A stretch of 64,000 bases of DNA from an uncultured Bacteroidaceae bacterium (GCA_905234605.1 CAJOIE010000007.1:1-64000); one strand, 5' to 3'. Positions 17,607-27,319 are shown, counted from the stretch's first letter. The notes: a model not told the origin generated them from the letters alone. A program made the numbers and translations.

Positions 17607-19952
17607 TCAGTCCTGAGGTGCGGCATCGCCGAAGAGGTCGTCGAGCCCCACGCTCTCGTCAGTGCCTTCCTCGTCCTCCTCGCTGACAGAGGCACACGGG
17701 TCGAAGCCCGCCGGTATGGCAAACTGTTCGTCGGGGCTGTAGCCCAGCGAGGCATCGGCATAGACTTTCTTCAGGAAGAGCGCACAGATGGGGAGTGATG
17801 CCGATGCACCCTGGCCATAGTTCATGCTGTCGAAGTGGGCATCGCGCTCGTCGCCGCCGACCCATGCCCCGAAGGAAATGGATGGCGTGTAGCCTACGAA
17901 CCAGCCGTCGGAATTGTCGTTGGTGGTGCCCGTCTTGCCGCCCATGGGGGCGTTGATGCCATAGCGGAAACGCATGCGTGAGCCCGTGCCGCCGTCAACG
18001 ACACCGCGCATGAGGGTGATCATCTTCAGCGCACTCTCTTCGCTGATGACCTCGTTCACCTGCGGGCTGAACTCGCCGACGACATTGCCTTCGTTGTCCT
18101 CGATGCGGCTCACGAAGAGCGGTGCGCAGCGGATGCCGTGATTGGGGAAGGATGTATAGGCCGAAACCATCTCAAGCACAGAGATGTCGCACGGCCCGAG
18201 GCATAGCGACAGCGAGGGGTGTATGTCCTGATTCTTTATGCCATACTCATGGAGCAGCCGCACGAAGGCCGACGGGTTGAGGTTGCTCATCAGGTAGGCC
18301 GATATCCAGTTGTTGCTCTGGGCCAGGCCCCACTTGAGCGTGACCATCTCGCCATAGCGTGCTCGCGAGCCGTTGCGTGGAGTCCATGTCTGGTCGCCCA
18401 CCTGGTAGGTCTGCTGCACATTGGGAGCAACATCGCAGGGGCTCCAGCCGTTCTCCATGGCAAGCGAGTACAGGTAAGGCTTGATGGTCGACCCCACCTG
18501 ACGGCGTCCCACTCCGGCCATGTCGTACTGGAAGTGGCGGTAGTCGAGACCACCGACATAGGCCTTGACGGCTCCTGTGTGGACATCCATGCAGGCAAAG
18601 CCGGAACGAAGGAACCCCTTGTAATAGCGTATGCTGTCGGCTGGCGTCATCAGTGTGTCTATCTCGCCGTCGGGAGAGTAGACGCTCATCTCGACAGGCG
18701 TGTTGAAGGCTCTGTCAATCTCGGCCTCACTGAAGCCGGCGCGCTTCATGGTGACGTAGCGCTCGCTCTGCCGCTTGGCACGGGCCAGGTTCTGCCGCAC
18801 CTTGTCCATGGAGATGCCCGACGCATAGGGAGCACCAGGCTTACCCTTGCGCTCCTTGGCAAAGGCTGGCTGGAGGTAGAGTGTGACATGCTCATGCATC
18901 GCCTCCTCGGCATAGCGTTGCATGCGGCTGTTGATGGTGGTGTATATCTTGAGGCCGTCAGTATATATATTATATGGTGTGCCGTCTTTCTTCTTGTTCT
19001 TGTTGCACCACCCATAGAGAGGATCAGTGGCCCAGGCCAGGCTGTCCTCGTAGAATTTCTGGCGCTGCCACGAGGCATACTGCGAAGCCTCGGGCTTGCG
19101 CGCCATGAGCACTCCGCGCAGGTATTCGCGCAGATATGTGGCTTCGCCTTCCTTGTGGTCGACGCGATGGAAGTTGAGACCCAGCGGAAGGGTGGCAAGA
19201 GAGTCGCGCTCATGCTGTGTGAGCTTGCCGGCCTTGAGCATCTGTGTGAGCACGGTGTTGCGGCGGTCAAGGGCACGCTCGGGGAAGCGTAAGGGATTGA
19301 AGTAGGACGGGTTCTTGCACAGACCCACCAAGAGAGCACTCTCCTCAGTAGTAAGCTCCTTGGGGTCTTTGTTGAAGTATGTGCGGGCAGCAGTGCGCAG
19401 CCCCACGGCATTGTGCAGGAAGTCGAAGTGGTTGAGGTACATGGAGATAATCTCCTCCTTGGTGTAGTATCGCTCAAGCTCTACTGCAATGACCCACTCG
19501 ATTGGCTTCTGCATCAGGCGCTCCTCCGTCGTCTCGGCCTTGGCAGAATAGAGCTGTTTGGCCAACTGCTGCGTTATGGTGCTGCCGCCACCGGCATTCT
19601 TCTGCCGCAGGAGGCCACGCTTGACAATGGCGCGCAACAGGGCGCGCACGTCGATGCCTGAATGGTCGTAGAAGCGCACGTCCTCGGTGGCGACAAGGGC
19701 ATCGACAGTGGACGGGGCTATATCGCGGTATGGCACGAACAAGCGGTTGGAGCGCTGATAGCTCCACGTGCCAAGCAACTGGCCGTCGGCCGAGATGACC
19801 TGCGATGCGAACTTGTTGACGGGGTTCTCGAGTTGACGCAACTCGGGCATGTAGCCGATATAGCCTCTGGCTACTGCAAAAAAAGCCACGAATGCCGCTA
19901 TGAGGCCTATGGCCAGGAGGCACCACATGGTGATGATTATCTTCTTGAGCAT
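17607..19952 (-). CDS. penicillin-binding protein 1A (bifunctional transglycosylase/transpeptidase)
   Basis: 781 residues from the ATG at 19952 (MLKKIIITMWCLLAIGLIAA...), which gives a single N-terminal membrane anchor; longer in-frame versions reach into the promoter. The GT51 domain (about 60-230) has EDVRFYDHSGID and GGGSTITQQLAKQL. The transpeptidase domain has GSTIKPY (SxxK), a central SNN (QSNNWISAYL) and KTGTTNDNSDGWFVGYTP (KTG). It polymerises and cross-links peptidoglycan on the periplasmic side. The acidic C-terminus (EEDEEGTDESVGLDD) is unusual. A -7 box lies at 20003-20010. Confidence 0.95.
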   Translation of the reverse strand: MLKKIIITMWCLLAIGLIAAFVAFFAVARGYIGYMPELRQLENPVNKFASQVISADGQLLGTWSYQRSNRLFVPYRDIAPSTVDALVATEDVRFYDHSGIDVRALLRAIVKRGLLRQKNAGGGSTITQQLAKQLYSAKAETTEERLMQKPIEWVIAVELERYYTKEEIISMYLNHFDFLHNAVGLRTAARTYFNKDPKELTTEESALLVGLCKNPSYFNPLRFPERALDRRNTVLTQMLKAGKLTQHERDSLATLPLGLNFHRVDHKEGEATYLREYLRGVLMARKPEASQYASWQRQKFYEDSLAWATDPLYGWCNKNKKKDGTPYNIYTDGLKIYTTINSRMQRYAEEAMHEHVTLYLQPAFAKERKGKPGAPYASGISMDKVRQNLARAKRQSERYVTMKRAGFSEAEIDRAFNTPVEMSVYSPDGEIDTLMTPADSIRYYKGFLRSGFACMDVHTGAVKAYVGGLDYRHFQYDMAGVGRRQVGSTIKPYLYSLAMENGWSPCDVAPNVQQTYQVGDQTWTPRNGSRARYGEMVTLKWGLAQSNNWISAYLMSNLNPSAFVRLLHEYGIKNQDIHPSLSLCLGPCDISVLEMVSAYTSFPNHGIRCAPLFVSRIEDNEGNVVGEFSPQVNEVISEESALKMITLMRGVVDGGTGSRMRFRYGINAPMGGKTGTTNDNSDGWFVGYTPSISFGAWVGGDERDAHFDSMNYGQGASASLPICALFLKKVYADASLGYSPDEQFAIPAGFDPCASVSEEDEEGTDESVGLDDLFGDAAPQD

Positions 19953-20002
19953 AGTGGTGAACAGCTGCTTGCAGCAACTATTGGGTGCACTAAAATAGGG
20001 CA

Positions 20003-20010
20003 CAAATATA
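20003..20010 (-). promoter_or_regulatory. -7 box upstream of the PBP1A gene
   Basis: TATATTTG on the minus strand, 50 nt before the chosen ATG at 19952. Confidence 0.45.
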
Positions 20011-20116
20011 CTTCTTTTGGAGATACCCCTCACCCATGTTGCATGAAAAGTTACCAAATGCAGTGGCAGGCGTTAACTCAGGCAACCACACATGCCGCGC
20101 CGTGAAAGCATTGCAC

Positions 20117-20124
20117 TACATTTG
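20117..20124 (+). promoter_or_regulatory. -7 box of the pyrB promoter
   Basis: TACATTTG. Its position rules out the GTG at 20124 as a start and supports the ATG at 20151 for pyrB. No clear -33 TTG. Confidence 0.45.
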
Positions 20125-20150
20125 TGGCACAGGAAACTATACCCCAGCCC

Positions 20151-21101
20151 ATGGACGCTAATCACAGTCTGGTCACTATCGCCGACCTCACACGTCAACA
20201 GATTGAGTATCTGTTAGACATGGCATCACAGTTTGAGCAACGCCCCAACAGGCTACTCCTGCAGGGACGTGTGGTTGCGACGCTCTTCTTTGAGCCGAGC
20301 ACGCGCACCCGTCTCAGTTTTGAGACAGCTGCGTCGCGCCTTGGCGCCAGGGTGATAGGCTTTGCCGACCCCAAGGTGACCAGCGGCACCAAGGGCGAGA
20401 CGCTCAAAGACACTATAATGATGGTGGCCAACTATGCCGACATCATCGTCATGCGCCACCATTTGGAGGGTGCAGCCCGCTATGCCAGTGAGGTGGCACC
20501 GGTGCCCATCATCAATGCCGGCGACGGAGCAAACCAGCATCCGTCGCAGACGATGCTTGACCTCTACACCATCAGGCAGACGCAAGGACGGCTCGACAAC
20601 CTCGACATCTTCCTCGTCGGCGACCTGAAGTATGGACGCACCGTGCACTCACTGCTTCAGGCCATGCGTCATTTCAGCCCTACATTCCACTTCATCGCTC
20701 CTGTGGAGCTGGCAATGCCTGACAGCTACAAACGCTACTGCCAGCGTGAAGGCATCAAGTATGTGGAGCATGAGGATTTCGATGCCGACGTCATTGCCGG
20801 TGCCGACATCCTCTACATGACGCGTGTGCAGCGTGAGCGGTTCAGTGACCTGATGGAATACCAGCGCGTCAAGGACCGCTACCTGCTCAAGGCTGATATG
20901 CTTTGCAAGGCTCGTGACAACATGCGCATACTGCATCCGCTGCCACGTGTCAATGAGATAGACTTTGCCATCGACGACGACCCTCATGCCTACTACTTCC
21001 AGCAGGCTCGCAACGGCCTCTTTGTCCGCCAGGCACTTATATGCAATGCGCTTGGCGTCACACTCGACGATGTGTGCAACGATGCCTCCATATTAAACTG
21101 A
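20151..21101 (+). CDS. pyrB: aspartate carbamoyltransferase catalytic subunit
   Basis: 316 residues from the ATG at 20151. The carbamoyl-phosphate site FFEPSTRTR is followed by [11 protein letters not shown] in KGETLKDT, and [17 protein letters not shown] for the aspartate/carbamoyl site; HPLPRVNEI near the end. It catalyses the first committed step of pyrimidine synthesis. It is followed 50 bp later by pyrI, so the organism should make the allosteric PyrBI holoenzyme. Confidence 0.97.
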   Translation: MDANHSLVTIADLTRQQIEYLLDMASQFEQRPNRLLLQGRVVATLFFEPSTRTRLSFETAASRLGARVIGFADPKVTSGTKGETLKDTIMMVANYADIIVMRHHLEGAARYASEVAPVPIINAGDGANQHPSQTMLDLYTIRQTQGRLDNLDIFLVGDLKYGRTVHSLLQAMRHFSPTFHFIAPVELAMPDSYKRYCQREGIKYVEHEDFDADVIAGADILYMTRVQRERFSDLMEYQRVKDRYLLKADMLCKARDNMRILHPLPRVNEIDFAIDDDPHAYYFQQARNGLFVRQALICNALGVTLDDVCNDASILN

Positions 21102-21151
21102 GCCTCTGTGCTGCCACCTGTCTGTGTAATCGCATTCAACCCATACCATTC

Positions 21152-21631
21152 ATGAAAAGGCAAGAACTCATCGTTTCGGCACTGGATCACGGCACGGTCA
21201 TCGACCATATTCCGTGCGACCGCTTGTTCCAAGTGATACGCCTGCTCCATATTGAGAGCATGAGCAACAAGGTGACTATTGGCTACAACCTGCGCTCGCG
21301 CAAGATGGGCACAAAGAGCATCATCAAGATAGCCGACCGCTTCTTCTCCGACGACGAACTCAGTCAACTGGCAGTCGTCGCCCCCAACGTCACCCTTTCG
21401 GAGATACGTGACTACGAGCTTGCTGCCAAGAAGCAAGTGACGCTGCCCTCAGAGTTGCGCGGAATTGTGAAGTGCGACAACCCCAAGTGCATCACTAACA
21501 ACGAACCGATGTCCACACTCTTCCATGTGACGCCCAAAGCTGCCGACACGAAGCATGCAACAGTGCGCTGTCACTATTGCGAGCATGAGCAGGACATAGC
21601 CGATGTGGAGCTATGTGGCCGCCAACTGTAA
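21152..21631 (+). CDS. pyrI: aspartate carbamoyltransferase regulatory subunit
   Basis: 159 residues from the ATG at 21152 (MKRQELIVSALDHGTVIDHI). The N-terminal allosteric domain has the nucleotide-binding GTVIDHIP region. The C-terminal zinc domain has C108, C113, C140 and C143 (CDNPKC and CHYC). It binds CTP/ATP and holds PyrB in the regulated dodecamer. Directly follows pyrB and precedes glyA by 32 bp, so pyrB-pyrI-glyA-ssb may be one transcription unit. Confidence 0.97.
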   Translation: MKRQELIVSALDHGTVIDHIPCDRLFQVIRLLHIESMSNKVTIGYNLRSRKMGTKSIIKIADRFFSDDELSQLAVVAPNVTLSEIRDYELAAKKQVTLPSELRGIVKCDNPKCITNNEPMSTLFHVTPKAADTKHATVRCHYCEHEQDIADVELCGRQL

Positions 21632-21663
21632 GTATAAACCCCTAAACATACTCTTTCAATACC

Positions 21664-22944
21664 ATGCAACGCGACAATGCCATCTTCGAGCTCATCCGGC
21701 ATGAACGTTCCCGCCAGGAACGCGGCATAGAGCTCATCGCATCCGAGAACTTCGTCAGCCCCCAAGTGATGGAGGCCATGGGCTCTGTGCTCACCAACAA
21801 ATATGCCGAAGGCTACCCCGGGCACCGCTACTATGGCGGATGTCAGGTGGTGGACGAGGTGGAGTCGCTGGCCATAGAGCGTGTGTGCAAGCTCTTCGGA
21901 GCCGAATATGCCAACGTGCAGCCCCACTCCGGCGCGCAGGCCAATGCTGCCGTCTTCCTTGCCTGTCTCAATCCCGGTGACACATTCATGGGCCTGAACC
22001 TCGACCATGGCGGCCACCTCAGTCATGGCTCGTTAGTGAACACTTCGGGCATCATATACCATCCTGTTGGATACAACCTCAGCAAGGAAACGGGACGGGT
22101 GGACTATGACGAGATGCACGCTCTTGCCCTGCAGCACAAGCCCAAGCTCATCATCGGCGGAGGCTCTGCTTACAGCCGCGACTGGGACTACAAGCGTATG
22201 CGCGAGATAGCCGACGAGGTGGGTGCCATACTGATGATTGACATGGCACATCCTGCCGGTCTCATCGCTGCCGGACTGCTCAACAACCCGTTGGAGTATG
22301 CACACATAGTGACATCGACCACTCACAAGACTCTTCGCGGCCCTCGCGGTGGCATCATTCTCATTGGCAAGGACTTTGAGAACCCATGGGGCAAGAAGAC
22401 ACCTAAGGGCGCAACGAAGATGATGTCTGCACTCATCAACAGTGCCGTGTTCCCCGGCATTCAAGGCGGTCCGCTTGAACATGTCATCGCAGCCAAGGCC
22501 GTGGCGTTTGGCGAAGCCCTGCAGCCTGAATTCAAGCAGTGGGCGAAGCAGGTGAAGGCTAATGCTGCCGCCCTGGCCAATGCTCTTATCGCCCGCGGCT
22601 TCAATATCGTCAGCGGCGGTACGGACAACCACTCCATGCTTGTCGACCTACGTTCCAAATATCCTGAGCTCACCGGCAAGGTGGCCGAGCAGGCTCTCGT
22701 AGCGGCCGACATCACGGTCAACAAGAACATGGTGCCCTTCGACACACGCTCTGCCTTCCAGACATCTGGCATACGTCTTGGTACGCCTGCCATAACCACA
22801 CGTGGTGCCAAAGAGCCGATGATGGAGTGGATTGCAGGACTCATCGAGCAAGTGCTCAATGCCCCCGAGGATGAGGCCACGATTGCAGCTGTGCGCGAGC
22901 AGGTCAATGAGAAGATGGCAACCTATCCTCTGTTCGCCTACTGA
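21664..22944 (+). CDS. glyA: serine hydroxymethyltransferase
   Basis: 426 residues. [29 protein letters not shown] and the PLP-lysine motif [15 protein letters not shown] are all present, as is [11 protein letters not shown] near the C-terminus. It interconverts serine and glycine with tetrahydrofolate, feeding one-carbon units to thymidylate and purines. Same strand as pyrBI with a 32-bp gap; 30 bp before ssb. Confidence 0.97.
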   Translation: MQRDNAIFELIRHERSRQERGIELIASENFVSPQVMEAMGSVLTNKYAEGYPGHRYYGGCQVVDEVESLAIERVCKLFGAEYANVQPHSGAQANAAVFLACLNPGDTFMGLNLDHGGHLSHGSLVNTSGIIYHPVGYNLSKETGRVDYDEMHALALQHKPKLIIGGGSAYSRDWDYKRMREIADEVGAILMIDMAHPAGLIAAGLLNNPLEYAHIVTSTTHKTLRGPRGGIILIGKDFENPWGKKTPKGATKMMSALINSAVFPGIQGGPLEHVIAAKAVAFGEALQPEFKQWAKQVKANAAALANALIARGFNIVSGGTDNHSMLVDLRSKYPELTGKVAEQALVAADITVNKNMVPFDTRSAFQTSGIRLGTPAITTRGAKEPMMEWIAGLIEQVLNAPEDEATIAAVREQVNEKMATYPLFAY

Positions 22945-22974
22945 TTAGCTGCTGATATTGAGCTCATATTTCGT

Positions 22975-23340
22975 ATGGCATCAATCAACAAAGTAATCCT
23001 CTTGGGCCATGTAGGCAAGGAGCCCGATGTCCGCTACGTTGACAAAGGCGTGTGTGTAGCCCAGGTGCGCTTGGCAACGAGCGAGCCTGGCTACACGTTG
23101 TCTGGAGGGACACAGGTGCCAGAACGGACAGAGTGGCACAACGTGGTGTTCTTCAGGCAACTGGCCGAGACCGTGGAGAAATATGTTCACACGGGCGACT
23201 GCATCTACGTGGAAGGCAAGATACTCAGCCGTAGCTATGATGACAAGAAAGGCATCACGCGCTATATAACAGAGGTCTGGGCAGACCACATGAAGTTCTT
23301 CGGCTCGGCAAGGCCCAAGGATGCAGCTCCAAACACGTAA
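22975..23340 (+). CDS. ssb: single-stranded DNA-binding protein
   Basis: 121 residues. A single OB-fold: MASINKVILLGHVGKEPDVRY, then WHNVVFFRQLAETVEKYVHTGD and YVEGKILSRSYDDK, then ITEVWADHMKFF. The usual long disordered linker and acidic tip (DDDLPF-like) are missing; the protein ends soon after the OB-fold in RPKDAAPNT. It may therefore be an accessory SSB rather than the main replication one, or a tail-less main SSB. Followed by a hairpin and gldE, the usual Bacteroidetes neighbour. Confidence 0.92.
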   Translation: MASINKVILLGHVGKEPDVRYVDKGVCVAQVRLATSEPGYTLSGGTQVPERTEWHNVVFFRQLAETVEKYVHTGDCIYVEGKILSRSYDDKKGITRYITEVWADHMKFFGSARPKDAAPNT

Positions 23341-23437
23341 TCCACACAGCCCCTCACCGCAGCAAGTGCCAATCATGTCTCTCACGACTGTACATTATAT
23401 AATATGTATATGTCTGCCTTCATCTGCTTCACACCAC

Positions 23438-23473
23438 ATCCGTGGCTCTCATTCTGCATGGAGAGCCACGGAT
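23438..23473 (+). terminator. hairpin between ssb and gldE
   Basis: Perfect 13-bp arms (ATCCGTGGCTCTC at 23438-23450 and its complement at 23461-23473) with a 10-nt loop. No T-run follows, so it may be an RNA-stability or processing structure rather than a true terminator. It ends 23 nt before the gldE start. Confidence 0.5.
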
Positions 23474-23496
23474 AGTTACTGCAAAGTCATCTGCAC

Positions 23497-24834
23497 ATGG
23501 ATACAATAGCCGAATTCTTCACCCATCTATTTGACGGCATAACATACACACCTCCCACACTCACCGCCTGCGTGGCGTTGGGGCTGGCTATTGTGTTGCT
23601 CATGTGTTCTGCCTTTGTCAGCGGCAGCGAGATTGCCTTCTTCTCGCTCTCGCCTGCCGATATTGCCGAGCTGCGCGACGACTCGTCGGCCGACCGCCTG
23701 CTGCGCCGTCTGCTCGACGACTCCGAGCGTCTGTTGGCCACCATCCTGTGTGCCAACAATTTTGTCAACGTTGCCATCATCATGTTGCTCACGTTTTTCT
23801 TCCACAAGACAATAGACTTCGGGTGGAATGTCACGCTTGAGTTTCTCTTGATGACCGTCGTCCTCACCTTCCTGCTGTTGCTCTTTGGCGAAGTGATGCC
23901 CAAGATGGCATCGGCTCAGCATCCCCTGGGTTGGGCACGAAGATGTGCGCCCGTCTATGCTGTCCTGCGGCGGCTGTTCTGGCCTTTCAGCACCATGCTG
24001 CTACAGAGCAAGCATCTCACGGCACGCCTCAAGCGTCAGCCACAGCAGCTTTCCGTCGACGACCTGGACCAGGCACTCGAGCTGACCGACCATGGGGATA
24101 TAGCCGCCGACGAAGAGAAGATGCTGAAGGGCATAATCCGCTTCGGAGCTGAGACCGCGCGTGAGGTGATGACCCCCAGGGTCGACATGGTGAGCCTCAA
24201 TGTCAAGACACCCTTCCCCGAAGTACTGCGCAGCATTGTCGAGAACAACTATTCGCGCATACCCATCTATGCCGGCAGTGAGGACCATATCACTGGCATC
24301 CTCTACATCAAGGACCTGCTGCCCCACCTCAACAAGCCTGCCACTTTCCGCTGGCAGACGCTGGTGCGTCCTGCCACATTCGTTCCGGAGACGAAGATGA
24401 TCGACGACCTGCTGCGCGACTTTCAGGAACAGAAAGTGCATATAGCCATTGTGGTCGATGAGTTCGGCGGCACCAGCGGCCTTGTGACTATGGAAGACAT
24501 CATAGAGGAGATTGTCGGCGAGATACACGATGAATATGACGAGGAAGAACGTGCCTACACACGGCTCAACAGCAACACTTACGTGTTTGAGGCAAAGACC
24601 CTGTTGTCCGACTTCCGCAAGATTATGCATCTCGATGAAGACACTTTCGACGATATTGCTGCCGATGCCGACACCCTCGCGGGCTTGCTGCTTGAGCTCA
24701 AGGGCGACTTCCCCCAGGAGCATGAGCGCTTGCAGCATGGCAACTTCACTTTCGAGGTGATGGAGATGGACCAGCGCCGCATCGTCAAGATAAAGGTGAT
24801 TGTCGGTAAGGCCGATGCTCATGAACCGCGCTGA
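23497..24834 (+). CDS. gldE: GldE-like CNNM/CorC family membrane protein with CBS domains
   Basis: 445 residues. The N-terminal DUF21/CNNM membrane domain has three or four hydrophobic helices (about 25-190, including ALGLAIVLLMCSAFVSGSEIAFFSLS). A CBS pair follows (about 205-340; REVMTPRVDMVSL and IVVDEFGGTSGLVTMEDIIEE). The C-terminal CorC_HlyC domain covers about 355-440. In gliding Bacteroidetes gldE is needed with gldD; in non-gliding relatives the same position is kept and a role in Mg/Co transport or outer-membrane assembly is possible. The ssb-gldE order is conserved in the phylum. gldD is not next to it here. Confidence 0.9.
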   Translation: MDTIAEFFTHLFDGITYTPPTLTACVALGLAIVLLMCSAFVSGSEIAFFSLSPADIAELRDDSSADRLLRRLLDDSERLLATILCANNFVNVAIIMLLTFFFHKTIDFGWNVTLEFLLMTVVLTFLLLLFGEVMPKMASAQHPLGWARRCAPVYAVLRRLFWPFSTMLLQSKHLTARLKRQPQQLSVDDLDQALELTDHGDIAADEEKMLKGIIRFGAETAREVMTPRVDMVSLNVKTPFPEVLRSIVENNYSRIPIYAGSEDHITGILYIKDLLPHLNKPATFRWQTLVRPATFVPETKMIDDLLRDFQEQKVHIAIVVDEFGGTSGLVTMEDIIEEIVGEIHDEYDEEERAYTRLNSNTYVFEAKTLLSDFRKIMHLDEDTFDDIAADADTLAGLLLELKGDFPQEHERLQHGNFTFEVMEMDQRRIVKIKVIVGKADAHEPR

Positions 24835-25003
24835 CTGCCAGTCTCGGTCAGTTCTTGCTGGTGGTGGCATGCGGCCTGCCGGCAAGAGGTAAGTCGGTCG
24901 TGAGGCACGTCTCAGCCATGTTGAAGCACATTAGTGGCTCGCCTAAAAGCATTGTTTTTCCAAAAATAGGGCTAAAAGTTTCGCTAACTATGTGAATGTT
25001 ACT

Positions 25004-25011
25004 ACATTTGC
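25004..25011 (+). promoter_or_regulatory. promoter of the HU / mS38-like operon
   Basis: TACATTTG followed by CAAG, 58 nt before the HU start. A TTTCG word at 24980-24984 is 19 nt upstream and may act as the -33 element. The 235-bp gap from gldE to HU holds nothing else I can recognise. Confidence 0.55.
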
Positions 25012-25069
25012 AAGCCTAAAAAACAAACGGACATTATAACACACTCCATACAATTCACGTTTCAACACA

Positions 25070-25351
25070 ATGACTAAAGCAGATATTGTCAACCGCATCT
25101 CCAAGGAAACAGGTCTTGACAAGAGCGCAGTGCTCGTCACAGTAGAGTCGTTCATGAAGCAGATTAAGGTCGCCTTGAGCGAAGATGAAGAGAATGTCTA
25201 TCTTCGCGGCTTCGGCAGCTTCATCCTCAAGCGTCGTGCACAGAAGACGGCTCGCAACATCACCAAGAACACCACCATCATCATTCCTGAGCACAACATT
25301 CCGGCCTTCAAGCCTGCCAAGGAGTTCTTCGAGGCGGTGAAGTCGGAATAG
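25070..25351 (+). CDS. hup: HU/IHF family DNA-binding protein
   Basis: 93 residues. MTKADIVNRISKETGLDK, then VYLRGFGSFILKRRAQKTARN with the family GFGSF motif, then IIIPEHNIPAFKPAKEFFE with the arm-tip proline and F.P.K.F. signature. It bends and compacts DNA as a dimer. Its own promoter is visible upstream; a 29-residue basic protein follows 56 bp later, then a terminator. Confidence 0.95.
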   Translation: MTKADIVNRISKETGLDKSAVLVTVESFMKQIKVALSEDEENVYLRGFGSFILKRRAQKTARNITKNTTIIIPEHNIPAFKPAKEFFEAVKSE

Positions 25352-25407
25352 ACTCAGCGAGACAACATTACAACATATTCAAACAACCCTAAACATCTTA
25401 ACCGATT

Positions 25408-25497
25408 ATGCCAAGCGGAAAGAAAAAGAAAAGACACAAGATGTCAACTCACAAGCGTAAGAAGAGACTGAGAAAGAACAGGCACAAGAGCAAATAA
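25408..25497 (+). CDS. 29-residue basic ribosomal-type protein (AURKAIP1/COX24, mS38-like)
   Basis: MPSGKKKKRHK followed by MSTHKRKKRLRKNRHKSK: 29 residues, more than half Lys/Arg/His. This is the short Bacteroidetes protein with the COX24/AURKAIP1 C-terminal signature, related to mitochondrial ribosomal protein mS38, and is likely a small-subunit ribosome component. Short enough to be missed by gene finders. It lies between the HU gene and a strong terminator, on the HU transcript. The assignment is by motif recall; the ribosomal location is inference. Confidence 0.88.
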   Translation: MPSGKKKKRHKMSTHKRKKRLRKNRHKSK

Positions 25498-25547
25498 GCG
25501 GTAGCTCTGTTTGGCTCTCGTCTCCATACCCATTCTGAGTCATAACA

Positions 25548-25592
25548 AGGAACAAATCTCCCCCCTGATCAGGGGCGGTTTGTTCCTCTTTT
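25548..25592 (+). terminator. rho-independent terminator after the mS38-like gene
   Basis: AGGAACAAA (25548-25556) pairs with TTTGTTCCT (25579-25587), with an inner CCCCTGATCAGGGG palindrome, followed by CTTTTT. It ends the HU/mS38-like transcript 32 bp before rng. Confidence 0.85.
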
Positions 25593-25628
25593 TAGACCTA
25601 ACCACCCCAACTAACACCACCTCAACTC

Positions 25629-27200
25629 ATGACCTGCGAAGTAATCGTAGATGTTCAGCCCAAGAAGATAGCCATCGCCCTGACTGAGGACAAGCGTCTG
25701 GTGGAATACCAGGAAGAGCTTCAGCAGGCAAGCTTCAACGTGGGCAACATCTATTTTGCGCGTGTGCGCAAGCTGATGCCAGGGCTCAACGCTTGCTTCG
25801 TCAACGTGGGACATGAGCGCGACGCCTTTCTCCACTATCAGGATTTAGGCCCACAATTCACATCATTTGCCAAATATCTCAAGCAGGTAGGCAGCGACAA
25901 ACGCAACCTTTTCCCCATCACCAAAGCTTCCATCCAGCCCGACCTCCCTAAGGAGGGTTCCGTGCAAGGCACGCTCACCGTCGGGCAGGAGTTGCTGGTG
26001 CAGATCGTGAAGGAGCCCATCTCAACCAAGGGTCCCCGCCTTACATGCGAGATCACCTTCCCTGGTCGTTTTCTTGTCCTTGTGCCATTCACCGACAAAG
26101 TCAGCGTGAGCTCCAAGATCAAGTCGTCGGCCGAGAGGGCACGCCTCAAGCAGATTATCCAAAGCATCAAGCCCAAGAATTTCGGTGTCATAGTGCGCAC
26201 CGTAGCCGAAGGCAAGCGTGTGCAGGAACTCGACACGGAGCTTATGGTGCTCGTAAAGCGATGGGATGAAGCCATAGCCCGCGCCCACAAGGCTAAGGAC
26301 CTCCCTGCCCTGTGCTATGAGGAGACCAGTCGCACGGTAGCCTTGCTGCGCGACCTCTTCAACCCTACCTACGAGAACATCTACATCAACGATGCACGTA
26401 TCTTCGCCGAGGTGCGCGACTATGTGAAGCTTATTGCCCCTGAGATGCACGACACCGTGAAGCTCTATAAGGGCACGCTTCCCATATTCGACAACTTCGA
26501 CGTCACGCGCCAGATCAAGACCTCCTTCGGCAAGACCGTGAGCTATAAGCACGGTGCCTATCTTGTCATCGAGCACACAGAGGCTCTCCATGTGGTCGAT
26601 GTCAACAGCGGCAACCGCACCCGCAATGCTGAGGGTCAGGAAGCCAACGCGCTGGAGGTCAACCTCGGTGCCGCCGACGAGCTGGCCCGACAGCTGCGAC
26701 TGCGCGACATGGGCGGCATTATTGTCGTGGACTTCATCGACATGGCCTTGGCCGAGGACCGGCAGAAGCTTTATGAGCGCATGTGCGAGAACATGAAGCG
26801 CGACCGTGCGCGCCATAATATCCTGCCGTTGAGCAAGTTCGGCCTGATGCAGATAACCCGCCAGAGAGTGCGTCCCGTCACCGAAGTCAATGTCGACGAG
26901 ACGTGTCCCACCTGTGGCGGCAAGGGTACTATCAAGTCCTCTTTCCTGTTCACCGACGTGCTGGAGCAGAAGATAGAGCAGCTGGTCAATCAGCTCAACA
27001 TACGCACCTTCACCATGCACGTCCACCCCTACGTGGCGGCCTACATCAACCAAGGCTTCATAAGCCTCAAGCGCCGCTGGCAAATGAAATACGGATTTGG
27101 CGTCCGCGTCATACCCAACCAGCGTCTGGCCTTCCTGCAATATGAGTTCTATGCTCCCAACGGCGAGGAGATAGACATGAAGGCCAGTGCCGACCTTTAG
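25629..27200 (+). CDS. rng: ribonuclease E/G family protein (Rng/CafA)
   Basis: 523 residues, the size of RNase G. An S1 RNA-binding domain is near 38-130 (GNIYFARVRKLMPGLNACFVNVG..R). The DNase I-like catalytic core includes HVVDVNSGN and GGIIVVDFIDM with the two Mg-binding Asp residues. CPTCGGKG forms the zinc-link. It processes rRNA and mRNA 5' ends in the cytoplasm. The order HU - mS38-like - rng is common in Bacteroidales. Confidence 0.95.
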   Translation: MTCEVIVDVQPKKIAIALTEDKRLVEYQEELQQASFNVGNIYFARVRKLMPGLNACFVNVGHERDAFLHYQDLGPQFTSFAKYLKQVGSDKRNLFPITKASIQPDLPKEGSVQGTLTVGQELLVQIVKEPISTKGPRLTCEITFPGRFLVLVPFTDKVSVSSKIKSSAERARLKQIIQSIKPKNFGVIVRTVAEGKRVQELDTELMVLVKRWDEAIARAHKAKDLPALCYEETSRTVALLRDLFNPTYENIYINDARIFAEVRDYVKLIAPEMHDTVKLYKGTLPIFDNFDVTRQIKTSFGKTVSYKHGAYLVIEHTEALHVVDVNSGNRTRNAEGQEANALEVNLGAADELARQLRLRDMGGIIVVDFIDMALAEDRQKLYERMCENMKRDRARHNILPLSKFGLMQITRQRVRPVTEVNVDETCPTCGGKGTIKSSFLFTDVLEQKIEQLVNQLNIRTFTMHVHPYVAAYINQGFISLKRRWQMKYGFGVRVIPNQRLAFLQYEFYAPNGEEIDMKASADL

Positions 27201-27257
27201 CAAAAGCTGAAGCTAACGTCCCACCGCGGCGAGGCAGCCATGCCTCTGCCCACGAAC

Positions 27258-27312
27258 AAGGGGATGTGCACCAACCACAATACAGGAAGTGCATATCCCC
27301 TTAATTGTTTCT
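27258..27312 (+). terminator. terminator after rng
   Basis: AAGGGGATGTGCA (27258-27270) pairs with TGCATATCCCCTT (27290-27302) with one G-U pair, followed by AATTGTTTCTT. Confidence 0.65.
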
Positions 27313-27319
27313 TCAAATT

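Noticed and set aside
23497-24834. gldE as proof of gliding motility
   Set aside because: No other gld or spr gene is in the window, and gldE-like genes are kept in non-gliding Bacteroidales.
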